A stretch of DNA of 50,161 bases from an uncultured Collinsella sp. (GCA_900759565.1 CAAEVV010000037.1:1-50161); one strand, 5' to 3'; shown: positions 24,001 to 33,000, counted from the first letter of the stretch. Program-made: numbers and translations. The notes: generated from the letters alone by a model not told the origin.

Positions 24001-25880
24001 TGCCCGAGCTTATCTCGAGCTTTGGCTTTGCGGTCTTTACCGAGGATTCGCTCGCGCATCTGGTAAAGCCTGAGCGTCCGATTCGCGTCGTCGACCAGTG
24101 GATGTACCACAGCCGCCTGTACGCCGTCGCCCGTTTTGTGACGATGCGCAACGACCTGGACCTGATTCAGCTCAACTCCTTCGGCTGCGGCCTGGACGCC
24201 CTGACCACCGACCAGGTGCAGGAGATTCTGGAGGCCAGCGGCAAGATCTACACCGTGCTCAAGATCGACGAGGTATCCAACCTGGGTGCCGCGCGCATCC
24301 GCATCCGCTCGCTCATGGCCGCGCTTAAGGACCAGGAGGCCGAGCGCTTGGCCGAGGCCACGGCCGCGGGCGAGGCCTACGAGCAAGGCGATGCCGCGCC
24401 GGTGTCGCCCTCCACGGATGCCCCCGCGTTCGCGAGCCGCAAGTACACGTTCGAGGCGCAGCGTGAGAGTGCTTCGACCGCGTGGCCCAAGGTGCCCTTT
24501 ACCGAGCAGATGCGCGAGGAGGGCTACACCATCCTGTGCCCGCAGATGGCGCCGATCCACTTCGACCTGGTCAAAGAGGTGTTCCGCGGTGCTGGCTATA
24601 ACCTGGAGCTGCTGCCCTCGACCGATCACGATGCCGTCGAGGCCGGTCTGCGCTATGTGAATAATGACATTTGCTATCCGTCCATTTTGGTGACGGGCCA
24701 GATTATGGAGGCCATCGAGAGCGGCCGGTACGACCTGTCCAAGACGGCCGTGGTCATCAGCCAGACCGGCGGCGGCTGCCGTGCCACTAACTACATCGCA
24801 CTCATCCGCAAGGCACTGCGCGAGAGCGGCCACCCCGAGATCCCGGTGATCTCGCTTTCGGCCGTGGCGCTCGGCGAGGATAATCCTGGCTTTAAGATTA
24901 CGCCGGCGCTGCTCAAGCAAGCAGTCTACGCGGTGCTCTTTGGCGACGTGATGATGCAGATGCTTTACCGCTGCCGCCCGTACGAGGCCACGCCCGGTGC
25001 TGCCAATGCGCTCTACGAGGAGTACATGGCGCGCGCCCGCAAGCTGGCGCCCAAGTTTAACCGCCACAACTACACCAAGCTGTGCCGCGAGGCCATCCGC
25101 GCGTTCGACACCATGCCGCTCGTGGGCGAGGGAACTAAGCCGCGCGTGGGCGTGGTCGGCGAGATCCTGGTCAAGTTCCATCCCACGGCCAACAACCACG
25201 TGGTCGACGTTATCGAGCGCGAGGGCTGCGAGGCCGTAGTACCGGGCCTGCTCGACTTCTTCCTGTACTCCATGAGCAACGCCGAGCTGCAGAAGGACGA
25301 GCTGGGAAGCTCTGCCACTACGCGCGCGGGCATGCAAGCGCTTATTAAGCTCGTGGACTGGATGCGTACGCCGGTGGAGGAGATGCTCGAAAAGTCCGAG
25401 CGCTTTGAGGCACCCGAGCGCATCGGCACCATGGCGGACAAGGCCCGCACGGTGCTGTCGGTGTGCAACAACATGGGCGAGGGATGGTTACTCACGGCCG
25501 AGATGCTCGACCTAATTGACCATGGCGCGCCCAACATTATCTGCACGCAGCCCTTCGCGTGCCTGCCCAATCACGTGGTGGGCAAGGCCGTGATCAAGGA
25601 GCTGCGCCGCCAGCATCCCGAGAGCAACATCGTCGCGGTGGACTACGACCCCGGCGCGTCCGAGGTCAACCAGCTCAACCGTATTAAGCTCATGATCAGC
25701 GTGGCTAAGGAAAACATGCGCGCCGGTAAAGGCTTTAAGCTCGAGAAGGTGGCGCCGCTCGCGATGGACGAGGTCACCGGCCAGATGCGTGCCCATGATG
25801 GCTGCGTGAGCTGTGGACCGGCCAGTGAGGAGGCCGTTGCATCGGTCGCCAAGCGTCTGGGGCGCGGTATTAAGAAGTAG
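21099..25880 (+). CDS. Giant acyl-CoA dehydratase activase-related fusion protein
   Basis: 1593 residues. After an Ala-rich amphipathic leader (about 1-80) come two ASKHA ATPase domains of the BcrAD/BadFG/HgdC type. Domain 1 begins at LGIDVGSTTVKLAVL (87) and has GTCAGGTGAF; domain 2 begins at IGIDAGSTTMKAAL (about 402) and has EACSSGCGSF, whose Cys would hold the shared 4Fe-4S cluster. Next are a Cys-rich RCGRCSNNC...CEKG segment (about 685-711), a DUF2229 region (GIPRALNMYENYPFWHAFF) and a dehydratase-like C-terminal part with several conserved Cys. Related activators drive ATP-dependent electron transfer to 2-hydroxyacyl-CoA dehydratases; the partner and substrate of this fused form are unknown. 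The gene follows TetR by 11 bp. Confidence 0.88.
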   Translation: MSKLVEGIKDRVVAAAREAAPAVADAAQKAATAAVEKVAEAVADAKNAAGETSVASEPATAADPVAAVQAPEGAIFNPENARGNLHLGIDVGSTTVKLAVLNDDNQIVYAKYQRHHTDVRACARDLFEGAATVLPTAQMTCAITGSGGLLLSQWLDLEFVQEVIASKRAVETLIPATDVAIELGGEDAKIIYFDNGIEQRMNGTCAGGTGAFIDQMATLLHTDASGLNELAANATTIYPIASRCGVFAKTDVQPLLNEGARPEDVAASIFQAVVTQTISGLACGRPIRGNVAFLGGPLQYLSELRHRFYLTLNLDEEHRIVPQNAHLFVASGAAMAHESNKLSTFPQLIEAIDALGDTQGAEVERLDPLFATDEDFAEFKTRHDQEVVPKGKLEGYTGRVFIGIDAGSTTMKAALVGEDGQLLHTWYGNNNGDILGTAKVIMADFYNHIPAGCTIGHVTTTGYGEALLIEALKADSGEIETVAHLRGAKAFLPGVEFILDIGGQDMKCLRVKDGVIEHIMLNEACSSGCGSFIESFAVSMNMDVCAFADAAIHAKAPVDLGSRCTVFMNSRVKQAQKEGATVGDIAAGLSYSVIKNALFKVIKLRDPKEIGSQVIVQGGTFMSDATLRAFEQLTGVHAVRPDIAGCMGAYGAALLARDRAGADGTSTILSAEDIAHLTVTQKHVRCGRCSNNCQLTVNDFGGGRRFITGNRCEKGAGHKKQKTEAPNLFKKKNELLFNREILSPDEAPRGTVGIPRALNMYENYPFWHAFFTRLGFSVQLSDQSSKKTYQAGIESMPSESVCYPAKMSHGHVMNLIDRDVDFIWMPCVRWERKEDPTAGNCYNCPIVMSYPTALALNIDEIREQNIEFLYPFVPYHDKTELKRRLYQVLAVDRVADAEAGRGRVRGPKITRSEVDAAVNAAFEADARFHEDIQTMGEEALKWVEDHGGHGIVLAGRPYHNDPEINHALPELISSFGFAVFTEDSLAHLVKPERPIRVVDQWMYHSRLYAVARFVTMRNDLDLIQLNSFGCGLDALTTDQVQEILEASGKIYTVLKIDEVSNLGAARIRIRSLMAALKDQEAERLAEATAAGEAYEQGDAAPVSPSTDAPAFASRKYTFEAQRESASTAWPKVPFTEQMREEGYTILCPQMAPIHFDLVKEVFRGAGYNLELLPSTDHDAVEAGLRYVNNDICYPSILVTGQIMEAIESGRYDLSKTAVVISQTGGGCRATNYIALIRKALRESGHPEIPVISLSAVALGEDNPGFKITPALLKQAVYAVLFGDVMMQMLYRCRPYEATPGAANALYEEYMARARKLAPKFNRHNYTKLCREAIRAFDTMPLVGEGTKPRVGVVGEILVKFHPTANNHVVDVIEREGCEAVVPGLLDFFLYSMSNAELQKDELGSSATTRAGMQALIKLVDWMRTPVEEMLEKSERFEAPERIGTMADKARTVLSVCNNMGEGWLLTAEMLDLIDHGAPNIICTQPFACLPNHVVGKAVIKELRRQHPESNIVAVDYDPGASEVNQLNRIKLMISVAKENMRAGKGFKLEKVAPLAMDEVTGQMRAHDGCVSCGPASEEAVASVAKRLGRGIKK

Positions 25881-25908
25881 TTGGCCTACTTCGAGCCGGA
25901 TATAAGAC

Positions 25909-25943
25909 AAACGGGTGGTAGTCGTACCGGCTACCACCCGTTT
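25909..25943 (+). terminator. Terminator of the TetR-activase operon
   Basis: Perfect 13-bp arms (25909-25921 and 25931-25943), 9-nt loop, followed by TT after a T-ended arm. Confidence 0.85.
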
Positions 25944-25998
25944 TTGCTGGACATATGTTGCGCAAATGATCTCGCTGCAGCCTTCCGTGGGCTCGTAT

Positions 25999-26126
25999 TT
26001 CAGAAGTGCGGTGAAAAACGCGAACCTCCCGAGCACACCGCCTTTTTAGACTCCCGCGACCTGCGGTTTTGTTGTCAAAAAAGCCGATCTGATCGGCGAA
26101 ACCCGATTTTTCCCCGCACTTCCGAA
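25999..26126. repeat. 128-bp MITE-like inverted-repeat element
   Basis: Terminal inverted repeats at 25999-26021 and 26104-26126 match 20 of 23. Inside lies a GCCGATC/GATCGGC hairpin (26083-26097). No ORF. It occupies most of the 415-bp gap before the dehydrogenase-like gene; the rest (26127-26295) holds its promoter region. Confidence 0.6.
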
Positions 26127-26295
26127 AACAGCGGTTCAGCAGCGCCAAAAAATGGCCTCAAAATCGAGAGTTAATGAACAAATGTAGCCGTTCGCCGCGA
26201 AATACCGTCCGTTTATAGAACCCACCCCCGGCTCGCGGCCTCCTTACGGTTGAATAAATACACATCTATGGAATTACGTAAGAGAGGACCGTCCC

Positions 26296-27255
26296 ATGAG
26301 CTACAAGACCGTTTGCGTCGCCGGCGGTGGCGTGCTGGGAAGCCAGATTGCCTTTCAGGCTGCCTACTGCGGCTTTGATGTAACGATTTGGCTGCGCAGC
26401 GAGGGCAGCATCGGCCGCACCCAGCCCAAGATCGATCATGTGCGCGAGGAGTACACCGCGGCAATCGAGGGTATGGCGGACGGCACGGGCGAGTGGTGCT
26501 CCGGTATCGCCGATAGCGGCAAGCCCTTCGACAAGGAGGCGGCACTCGCCGCCGTTGAGCGTGCCTACTCCACGCTCAAGCTAGAGCTTGATCTTGCCAA
26601 AGCCGTGGCCGACGCCGACCTGGTCATCGAGTCTATGGCCGAGGACACCCAGGCAAAGATTGACTTCTACAAGAAGCTCGCCCCGGTTCTCCCGCAAAAG
26701 ACCGTCATCGTGACCAACTCCTCCACGCTGCTGCCGAGTACCTTTGCCAAGTACACCGGCCGCCCCGAGAAGTACCTGTCGCTGCACTTTGCCAATTCCA
26801 TCTGGAAGAACAACATGACCGAGGTCATGGCTCAGGACCAGACCGACAAGCGCTATTTCGATGAGCTCGTCGACTTTGCCAACGACATCCGTATGCTGGC
26901 GTTGCCCGTCAACAAGGAAAAGAACGGTTATCTGCTCAACTCCATGTTGGTACCGTGGCTGCTTTCGGGCCTTGATCTGTACGTCTCGGGCGTGAGCGAT
27001 CCCAAGAGCATCGACCTCGCGTGGACGCGTGGCACCGGCGCTCCCAAGGGCCCGTTCCGCGTATTCGACACGGTGGGTATCCAGACGGCCTACAACATCG
27101 TCATGCAGTATCAGAAGGTGCCGGGCCTGGTGAGCCCGCTGCTCAAGAAGATGATGATGCCCTACAACTTTAAGGCCATGGCATCCGTTCTTAAGAAGAT
27201 GCTCGACGAAGGCAAGCTGGGCGAAAGCTCGGGCGAGGGCTTCTTCAAGTACTAA
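26296..27255 (+). CDS. 3-hydroxyacyl-CoA dehydrogenase-like NAD-binding protein
   Basis: 319 residues. Rossmann motif AGGGVLGSQIA at residues 9-19, then VIESMAEDTQAKIDFY, TNSSTLLPS and LHFANSIWKNNMTEVM, matching the order in 3-hydroxyacyl-CoA dehydrogenases where GLHFFNPV is the usual form of the last motif. A C-terminal dimerisation domain follows. It is one enzyme, not fused to enoyl-CoA hydratase. It probably oxidises a short or branched 3-hydroxyacyl substrate; together with the upstream activase gene it hints at hydroxyacyl-CoA metabolism, though a terminator separates them. Confidence 0.88.
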   Translation: MSYKTVCVAGGGVLGSQIAFQAAYCGFDVTIWLRSEGSIGRTQPKIDHVREEYTAAIEGMADGTGEWCSGIADSGKPFDKEAALAAVERAYSTLKLELDLAKAVADADLVIESMAEDTQAKIDFYKKLAPVLPQKTVIVTNSSTLLPSTFAKYTGRPEKYLSLHFANSIWKNNMTEVMAQDQTDKRYFDELVDFANDIRMLALPVNKEKNGYLLNSMLVPWLLSGLDLYVSGVSDPKSIDLAWTRGTGAPKGPFRVFDTVGIQTAYNIVMQYQKVPGLVSPLLKKMMMPYNFKAMASVLKKMLDEGKLGESSGEGFFKY

Positions 27256-27294
27256 AAAATGACCTCTCGGGGACGGAGGAAAACGGATCATTTT
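27254..27294 (+). repeat. REP-like element with GGGGACGG core
   Basis: AAAATGACC and GGATCATTTT arms surround TCTCGGGGACGGAGG. It begins at the stop codon of the dehydrogenase-like gene. Confidence 0.55.
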
Positions 27295-27310
27295 CGGCCG
27301 CCAGCAGTGA

Positions 27311-27814
27311 GAAGATGGACCCAGAAATAGAAAGGAGTGGCAATGGGCTGGCTCGGGCTTTGAAGACAAGTTATTGCAGGCCCAGGTCGATTTCTCGCTC
27401 AATGCAGGCCAGCACAGCGTGACGTATCTGCCGAGTTCTGACACGGGAACGACCGGTCGCTACCAAGTGCTGCTGTACGACAGCAACTTTGGTGCGGCCG
27501 AGAGCTATCCCAAGTTCGACTGGGGTCAGCTGGGCGCCGCGGTGGTGACCGACTACAGCCGCGGCTCGCATTCGTTTGGGCGCATCTTTACGGTGGACGA
27601 GATGGCACGCACCTACGAGCTCGAAGACCAGATCGCGGTGCCGTTCTCGGGCTACGTTAGCAGTGCGCAGCGCGTCGGCAATTCGAACAGCATGCTCGTG
27701 GCATCGGGCCAGGCCAAGACCTTTGCCGAGTACGATCGCTATGGACTGCCCATCGCCGCCTACGAAATGGAAGCCGAGAAGTACATCTACCGCGTGTACA
27801 AGTACGAGCTATAG
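27311..27814 (+). pseudogene. C-terminal remnant of an aryl-sulfate sulfotransferase (AssT)
   Basis: The frame is open from a TGA at about 27308 to the TAG at 27812 and reads EWQWAGSGFEDKLLQAQVDF...QHSVTYLPS...LLYDSNFG...DYSRGSHSFGRIFTVDEMARTYE...YVSSAQRVGNSNSMLVASGQAKTFAEYD...EAEKYIYRVYKYEL. The pattern (LPNG-like line, self-repeating blade motifs, final YRVYKYEL) is that of the end of bacterial AssT, which is about 600 residues; only about 165 remain, with no start or export signal. AssT transfers sulfate between phenolic compounds. Only the short ATG-TGA frame at 27342 follows a good ribosome site, so the remnant is probably silent. Confidence 0.65.
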
Positions 27815-27860
27815 AGCCGCGCTTAGTTTTGACCAATGGAGTATGAAAACACGCCGCTCG

Positions 27861-27953
27861 CCGATATCCCCTCCGCGAGTAGCAGCCATATGGTTTGATA
27901 AAAGAAGCATATGGCTGTCGCCAGCCTGCTGGCGACGTTCCCCCTGATATCGG
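27861..27953 (+). ncRNA. Structured leader, three-helix element
   Basis: Outer arms CCGATATC (27861-27868) and GATATCGG (27946-27953) enclose two perfect hairpins: CAGCCATATG/CATATGGCTG (27883-27892, 27908-27917) and GTCGCCAGC/GCTGGCGAC (27917-27925, 27928-27936). It could fold as a three-way junction in the leader of the next gene. I recognise no known riboswitch class. Confidence 0.5.
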
Positions 27954-27964
27954 AGGTTCCAGGT

Positions 27965-28003
27965 ATGTTTCGCGCTCCGTTAAACAACTATCGGTTGGGC
28001 TAA
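27965..28003 (+). CDS. 12-residue leader ORF (MFRAPLNNYRLG)
   Basis: The ATG at 27965 has a strong GGAGG ribosome site 8 nt upstream, and the TAA at 28001-28003 is one base before the ATG of the 149-residue gene, whose own ribosome site is poor. This is the arrangement of a leader peptide with translational coupling. Whether it is translated is unproven. Confidence 0.45.
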   Translation: MFRAPLNNYRLG

Positions 28004-28004
28004 C

Positions 28005-28454
28005 ATGGGTCGCCGTGCTATTTCGATAACCCTTGCGGTGGTCTGCCTGGCTGTGCTCCTGGGCGCTACAGGGCTGTTTGCTATAAGCCGAGAAACGTCC
28101 TATATGCAGAAATGCGCTTCCGAAGGGTTTGCCGTTGACGGTTACTATCGGGATGACAAAACGAGTCTGGAAATCCTGGCCTTTCTTGAAGAGGATAACC
28201 ATCGGTGGCAACTGGTCGACAAAGACGGCAGCTGCGTTGACGGGCAGTTTAAGCGTACGGATGACCCCAACATCCTGATATTAAAGAAGGAAAACGGCGA
28301 AGAATTCGGTACGGTCCACGTGGCGTATATGTCACGCCGACGCGAGCAGGGCCAGCTCTATCTATTTAGAGATAGCAAAGTGACCCGATTTTATCTGGTG
28401 AGCACCGAACCTGCGTTTACGGTGGAGTCTGGCGATGTCGATGCGGACGTCTGA
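28005..28454 (+). CDS. Small membrane-anchored or secreted protein of unknown function
   Basis: 149 residues. Residues 1-28 form a signal peptide or membrane anchor (RRAISITLAVVCLAVLLGATGLFAIS) without a lipobox. The rest is hydrophilic, with GYYRDDKTSLEIL...HRWQLVDKDGSCVDGQFKRTDDPNILILKKENGEEFGTVHVAYM, which looks like a small beta-rich extracytoplasmic domain. No family recognised. It is preceded by the structured leader and the 12-codon ORF, so its translation may be coupled to that ORF. Confidence 0.6.
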   Translation: MGRRAISITLAVVCLAVLLGATGLFAISRETSYMQKCASEGFAVDGYYRDDKTSLEILAFLEEDNHRWQLVDKDGSCVDGQFKRTDDPNILILKKENGEEFGTVHVAYMSRRREQGQLYLFRDSKVTRFYLVSTEPAFTVESGDVDADV

Positions 28455-28469
28455 TTCACGGCAATAAAA

Positions 28470-28513
28470 CAGCGGGCGGGGCGCGGGTGTGAACTGCACC
28501 CCGCTATTTGTTC
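28470..28513 (+). terminator. Weak hairpin after the small secreted protein
   Basis: GCGGGTG...CACCCCGC stem near 28478-28503 followed by TATTTGTT; bulged and only moderately convincing. Confidence 0.35.
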
Positions 28514-28579
28514 GTGTCCGTATCGCGTCTGCGCCTCGTCGTAACTTGCGTCCGTGCGAGCATTCATCCCGCGCCGGCA

Positions 28580-29719
28580 TCACTTCACATCGAACTCCAC
28601 GCGATCGAGTTCAGGCACGTTGAGGTCGATGAGCTTGCGGGCGACGTGACGGTCGTGTGCCCCGAGCACCTCGCTTGTCGTCACGTGGGCGACAACCTCG
28701 CGCTCGACGATACCCTCCTCCTCACCTTCGGTGGCCGAGGTCTCGACGGCGACGGTGTAATCCTTAAAGCCCGGCAGCACCGCGGCAAGCTCGCGTGTGG
28801 TCTCTGTGACGCCGTAGCCGTCCTGCACGCCGGCCTGCGCCGAGCCAATGGAACCCGCCGTCATAACAATGCAGGGGATGGCAAAAATCACCGTGCCCAC
28901 AATGATGCGGCGGCGCACCTTGCGCGACAGCTCGTCGACCTCGGCGTCTTCCTCAGCGGTCACAATGCCGTCGCCGTTGAGGTCGCGCTTGAGCGGCACA
29001 CGCAAAAGAAGCAGCACGGCTTCGGCAGCCAGTGCGATAAAGACCACGTTGATGCCAAATTCGTAGAGCGCTGAGAGAAACAGTGACCCGCTTGCGATGG
29101 CGATGCCGTAGCCAGCCGCGCACAGGGGCGGCATGAGCGCGGTCGCCACGGCCACGCCTGCGATGAGCGTGGCGGGTTCCTGGTCGCGCGAGTTGCCCAG
29201 GCCACCCGCAAAGCCGCCCGCGAGCGCGACGGCAAGGTCCCACACAGTCGGCGTTGAATTGTCGATGATGGCGGCCGTGGTGGTGCCAAGGGGCGAGAGC
29301 TTAAAGTACAACGTGGACGTGACCAGGCAAAGGACCATCTGTAGAGCCAAGCCCGCGATGGCCTCGACGGTGATCTCGCGGTCGAGCGTTGCAATACCGT
29401 ATGCCATGGCAAGGACCGAGCCCATAAGCGGGCAGATGAGCATGGCGCCCACGATGGCAATGTCCGAATCGATATCGAGGCCGATGCTTGCGATGAGCAT
29501 GGCGATGATGAGGATACACAGGTGAGAGCCAGTCAGACGCGCCCCGTTTACAAAACGCTTGCGGATCACGTGATAGGGCGCGCGTCCCTCGCGAATGTTG
29601 AACGCGCGCTTTAAAAAGCGACCAGCCTGCTCGGCAGCCTCACTATGGGCAGGGCGGATGCCGTGGCGCCGGTGATGGCGTTCGCGTAGTCGCTTGATCT
29701 GTTGTTTGTCGAGTTCCAT
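28580..29719 (-). CDS. DUF389 membrane protein with EF-hand-like loop
   Basis: 379 residues. The DUF389 signature segments are present: GAMLICPLMGSVLAMAYGIA, GGFAGGLGNSRDQEPATLIAGVAVATALMPPLCAAGYGIA, with about six or seven membrane segments between residues 55 and 285. The N-terminal 50 residues are basic and soluble. After the last-but-one segments comes DLNGDGIVTAEED, which fits a calcium-binding EF-hand loop (D, N, D, G-I, E at the ligand positions); this is unusual for the family. The C-terminal 100 residues are a soluble domain. Function unknown. The ATG at 29719 follows GAGGTGG; the frame above it lacks a ribosome site. Confidence 0.85.
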   Translation of the reverse strand: MELDKQQIKRLRERHHRRHGIRPAHSEAAEQAGRFLKRAFNIREGRAPYHVIRKRFVNGARLTGSHLCILIIAMLIASIGLDIDSDIAIVGAMLICPLMGSVLAMAYGIATLDREITVEAIAGLALQMVLCLVTSTLYFKLSPLGTTTAAIIDNSTPTVWDLAVALAGGFAGGLGNSRDQEPATLIAGVAVATALMPPLCAAGYGIAIASGSLFLSALYEFGINVVFIALAAEAVLLLLRVPLKRDLNGDGIVTAEEDAEVDELSRKVRRRIIVGTVIFAIPCIVMTAGSIGSAQAGVQDGYGVTETTRELAAVLPGFKDYTVAVETSATEGEEEGIVEREVVAHVTTSEVLGAHDRHVARKLIDLNVPELDRVEFDVK

Positions 29720-30026
29720 GTCCACCTCGTTCCAGCGCGGTCCGCGCAACGCGCCCGTTGTCCTAACTCTACACCGTGGCGGGCGGGGTGTCTGTTGGAT
29801 GCGGAATCCGATAGGGCGGATGACGCGGGAGCAAATGCAAATCACAGGCTCAATTCCATCCCGCGAGAATATGATGCACCAGCTCCTTCAAATGTGACGA
29901 AACTGTGAAGCACGAGAGCGTGAATTTCAAAAAATACGCTGGTCGCCAATGTTGCGCAACAGAATTCAAAAATCGACAGCTACCGTTTGATACGTATGGA
30001 TACATCCGTGTCAAAGGGAGAAAGCC
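29720..30026. other. Divergent intergenic region, no gene seen
   Basis: 307 bp between the DUF389 gene and the surface-protein gene. A small GCGCG/CGCGC hairpin lies near 29735. A TTGATACGTATGGATAC stretch around 29987-30003 may belong to the surface-protein promoter. Otherwise nothing recognisable. Confidence 0.3.
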
Positions 30027-33000
30027 ATGGCAAACTACAGTCCACAACACTTTGAGCCTCGGGCCAAGACTGTCAACGTCAAGGGCGTTGCTAACCGCGC
30101 CGTCGCAACCGTTTTGACGGCGGGCCTCATCGCTCAGCCGCTCATGTCGCCGCTGGCGGCAATCGCCGCACCGTCAACCGATAACGGCGATTCTGTTCAG
30201 GGGGGGGGTAGTTCTGTAGAGAACACCGTCGCCGCCGGTAACCAAGCGGTCGTAAAGACGGCTGCCCAGCTGGCCGAGGAGTCGGCAAAGCAGCTCAAGG
30301 ACGCTCAGGCCGCCTACGATGCCGCCCAGAAGAAGGCCGACGCGGCGGGCCAGTCTCAAAAGCAGGCGCAGCAGCAAAAGAATCAGGCCTCGCAGGCCGT
30401 GACCGATAACGCCGCCGAGCAGAACGAGGCCGAGGTAGCCGCGCTCCAGGAGAAGATTGACGAGCTCAAAGCCGCCGTCGAAAAGACCGAGCAGCAGCAG
30501 AAGAAGCTGGGCGACCTGAACGATCAGCTCGATCAGGCCAACAAGAGTGTCGAGGATAAGACCCAGGCGCTCAAGGACGCCAAGGCAAAGCAGGATGAGG
30601 CCAAGAAGGCCCTCGACGATGCCCAAGCCAAGCTCGAGGCCATGGGTATGGACGAGTACGAGGCCGCCAAGAAGGCCGTCGAGGACGCGCAGGCAAAGCT
30701 CGATGACGCCAATAAGGCCGTTACTACTGCACAGGACAATCTGGACCAGGCCAAGGCTGCCGAGGCCAGCGCCCAGCAGGAAAAGCAGAATACCGAGGCA
30801 GCTTTGACGACTGCCCAGGCCAAGAAGCAGGAGACTGCCGCTGCTCTCGCAGCCGCAACCACCGCGCGCGATAACGCCCAGCAGAAGTTCAACCAGGCGC
30901 AGGCCGCGCTCGATGCTGCCGTCTCGGGTACGGGTGTTGACCTGAGTGCGCTTGAGGCCGCCAAGAAAGCTGCTGCTGGTGAGCTCAAGACCGCGCAGGC
31001 GGAGCTCAATGCCGCGACGGATGCCGACGCCACCGCACAGACAAATCTGCAGGCCGCCCAGGCTGCCGTCGCTGCCGCGCAGGAGAAGGCCAACGCCGCC
31101 AACGCTGCTGTAGCATCTGCCCAGTCTGCATACGATGCGGCAAACAAGGAGTACAAGGACGCGGCCAGTAAGCGTGACGCCGCGAAGACGGCATACGAGC
31201 AGGCCCAGCAGACCGAGGCCGACAAGAAGACCGCGTACGATAAGCTTGTCGAAGTTCGCAAGCAGAAGCGCAGTGAGTGGGAGGCAGCCTGCGCTGCTTC
31301 GAACGCCGCGGAAAAGGCTTATGACGCTGCTAATGTCCAGGTTGAGGCTCTTGAGCAGCAGATTGCTGACCTCAAGTCCAACATGACCGTTGACCAGGAA
31401 GTCATCAATAAGGGCATGCTCGGCTTTATGGCCTACATCAGCAACAGCAGCGATTTCACCGCCCAGCAGAAGTCGAATGCAAGTACCGCCGCGTCGATGC
31501 TCATGGGGACGACAGAGAAACAGGACTGGTATGACAAGTACGTCGATCAGGACATGTCTCGCGACACCAATCCGCTCTCCTTGGAGCAGATGCGTAACGC
31601 CCTGACCTACCTCGATACCCAGAACAACCTCCGCAAGGCGAACGGCCAGTCTGAGCTTAGCGTCAGCCTCCGCATGACTGCGGCAGCCGCCCTCAATACA
31701 TCATATTCATCGAACATCTGGGGACACTCGAACTGCTATTTCGATCAAGGTGAGAATCTTGCAGGCGGCGGCGGAGCATACACCGGAGGCGAGACCGAGG
31801 ATACGCTTGGCTGGCCATATACCGGTCTCTACACCCAGGAGAAAAAGGCGTTCGATAAGTACGTCGAGCAGTATGGTGACGCACTTGGAAGCCATCGATA
31901 TGATTCCTACTATATCTACCAGCACTACAACAGCATCTACCATGAGTGCGGGCACTATCTAAACATCATCGATGCCGGCGCGAAGGCTATCGGCATCGCG
32001 ACCGGTAGCGGTAAGAATACCGATTCCGAGGTAACCGTTTTCGACTATAGCGGGAGCACGGGGCAGAAGGATTTCACTGTCTCCGAGTTCAAGAAGCTCG
32101 TCAACGACTACATCGATTCTGCCTATAACGCTGGCGGCACGCAGGCGCAGAAGGCGCAACTCAAGGAGCTCCAGAGCAAGCTCGCCGAGGCGCAGAAGAC
32201 GCTGGGCATGGCCGATACGGCATATCTCGCTGCTCTCAATAATCAGAAAGGCGCACAAGACGCCTATACCGCAGCCGACACGAACGTGAACACCGCCAAG
32301 GGCGAGTACGAGAAGGCTAAGTCCGGCACCGCCGCCGCGAAGACGGCATACAACGCCGCGAAGGACGCGCTCGGCGGAATCGACATCGAGTCCCTCAAGC
32401 AGAACCTCGATACCGCCAAGGGCGAGGCTGCCACTGCCCAGGCAGCTCTCGATAAGGCAAACGCCACGCTTGCTGACAGCAAGACGAAGGCAGCCGAGGC
32501 CGCTGCTCACAAGGCGAAGGCTCGCAGCGCCCGCGATGCCGCCAAGGCAAAGTCCGAACAGGCCAACGAGGCGTATGGCAACGCTACCGCTTCGGTCAAG
32601 GACCTTGCCGCCAAGCGCGATGCCGCCCAGGCGGACCTTGCGAATAAGCAGGGCTCGCTTGGCGAGGCAAAGAAGGCCGACGATGCCGCCCAGGCTGGTG
32701 TAGACAAGGCCCAGGCTGCAGATGTCCAGGCCGCGACCGCTCTTTCGGACGCCAAGCAGGCAGTTGCCGCCAAGACGCAGGCCCTGTCCGACGCACAGGC
32801 GAAGGTCAAGGCTGCCGAGGGCGAGCTGGCCGGTGCAAACAAGGCCTTCGAGCGCTTCGCCGGCGCTCAGAAGGCGGTCGACGACGCCAAGACCGCCTAT
32901 GACGCTGCCGTAGCCAGTGTCGCCGATGCCCAGAAGCAGCTCGAGGCCGCCAACAAAGCCGTCGTCGATGCGAACTTCGAGATCTTTAAGGCCAAGGTCG

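Noticed and set aside
21084..25337. 1417-residue open frame antisense to the giant activase
   Set aside because: Produced by GC-rich codon usage of the real gene on the other strand; His/Ala/Gly/Arg/Leu-rich sequence without any family match, and the plus strand encodes clear ASKHA domains.
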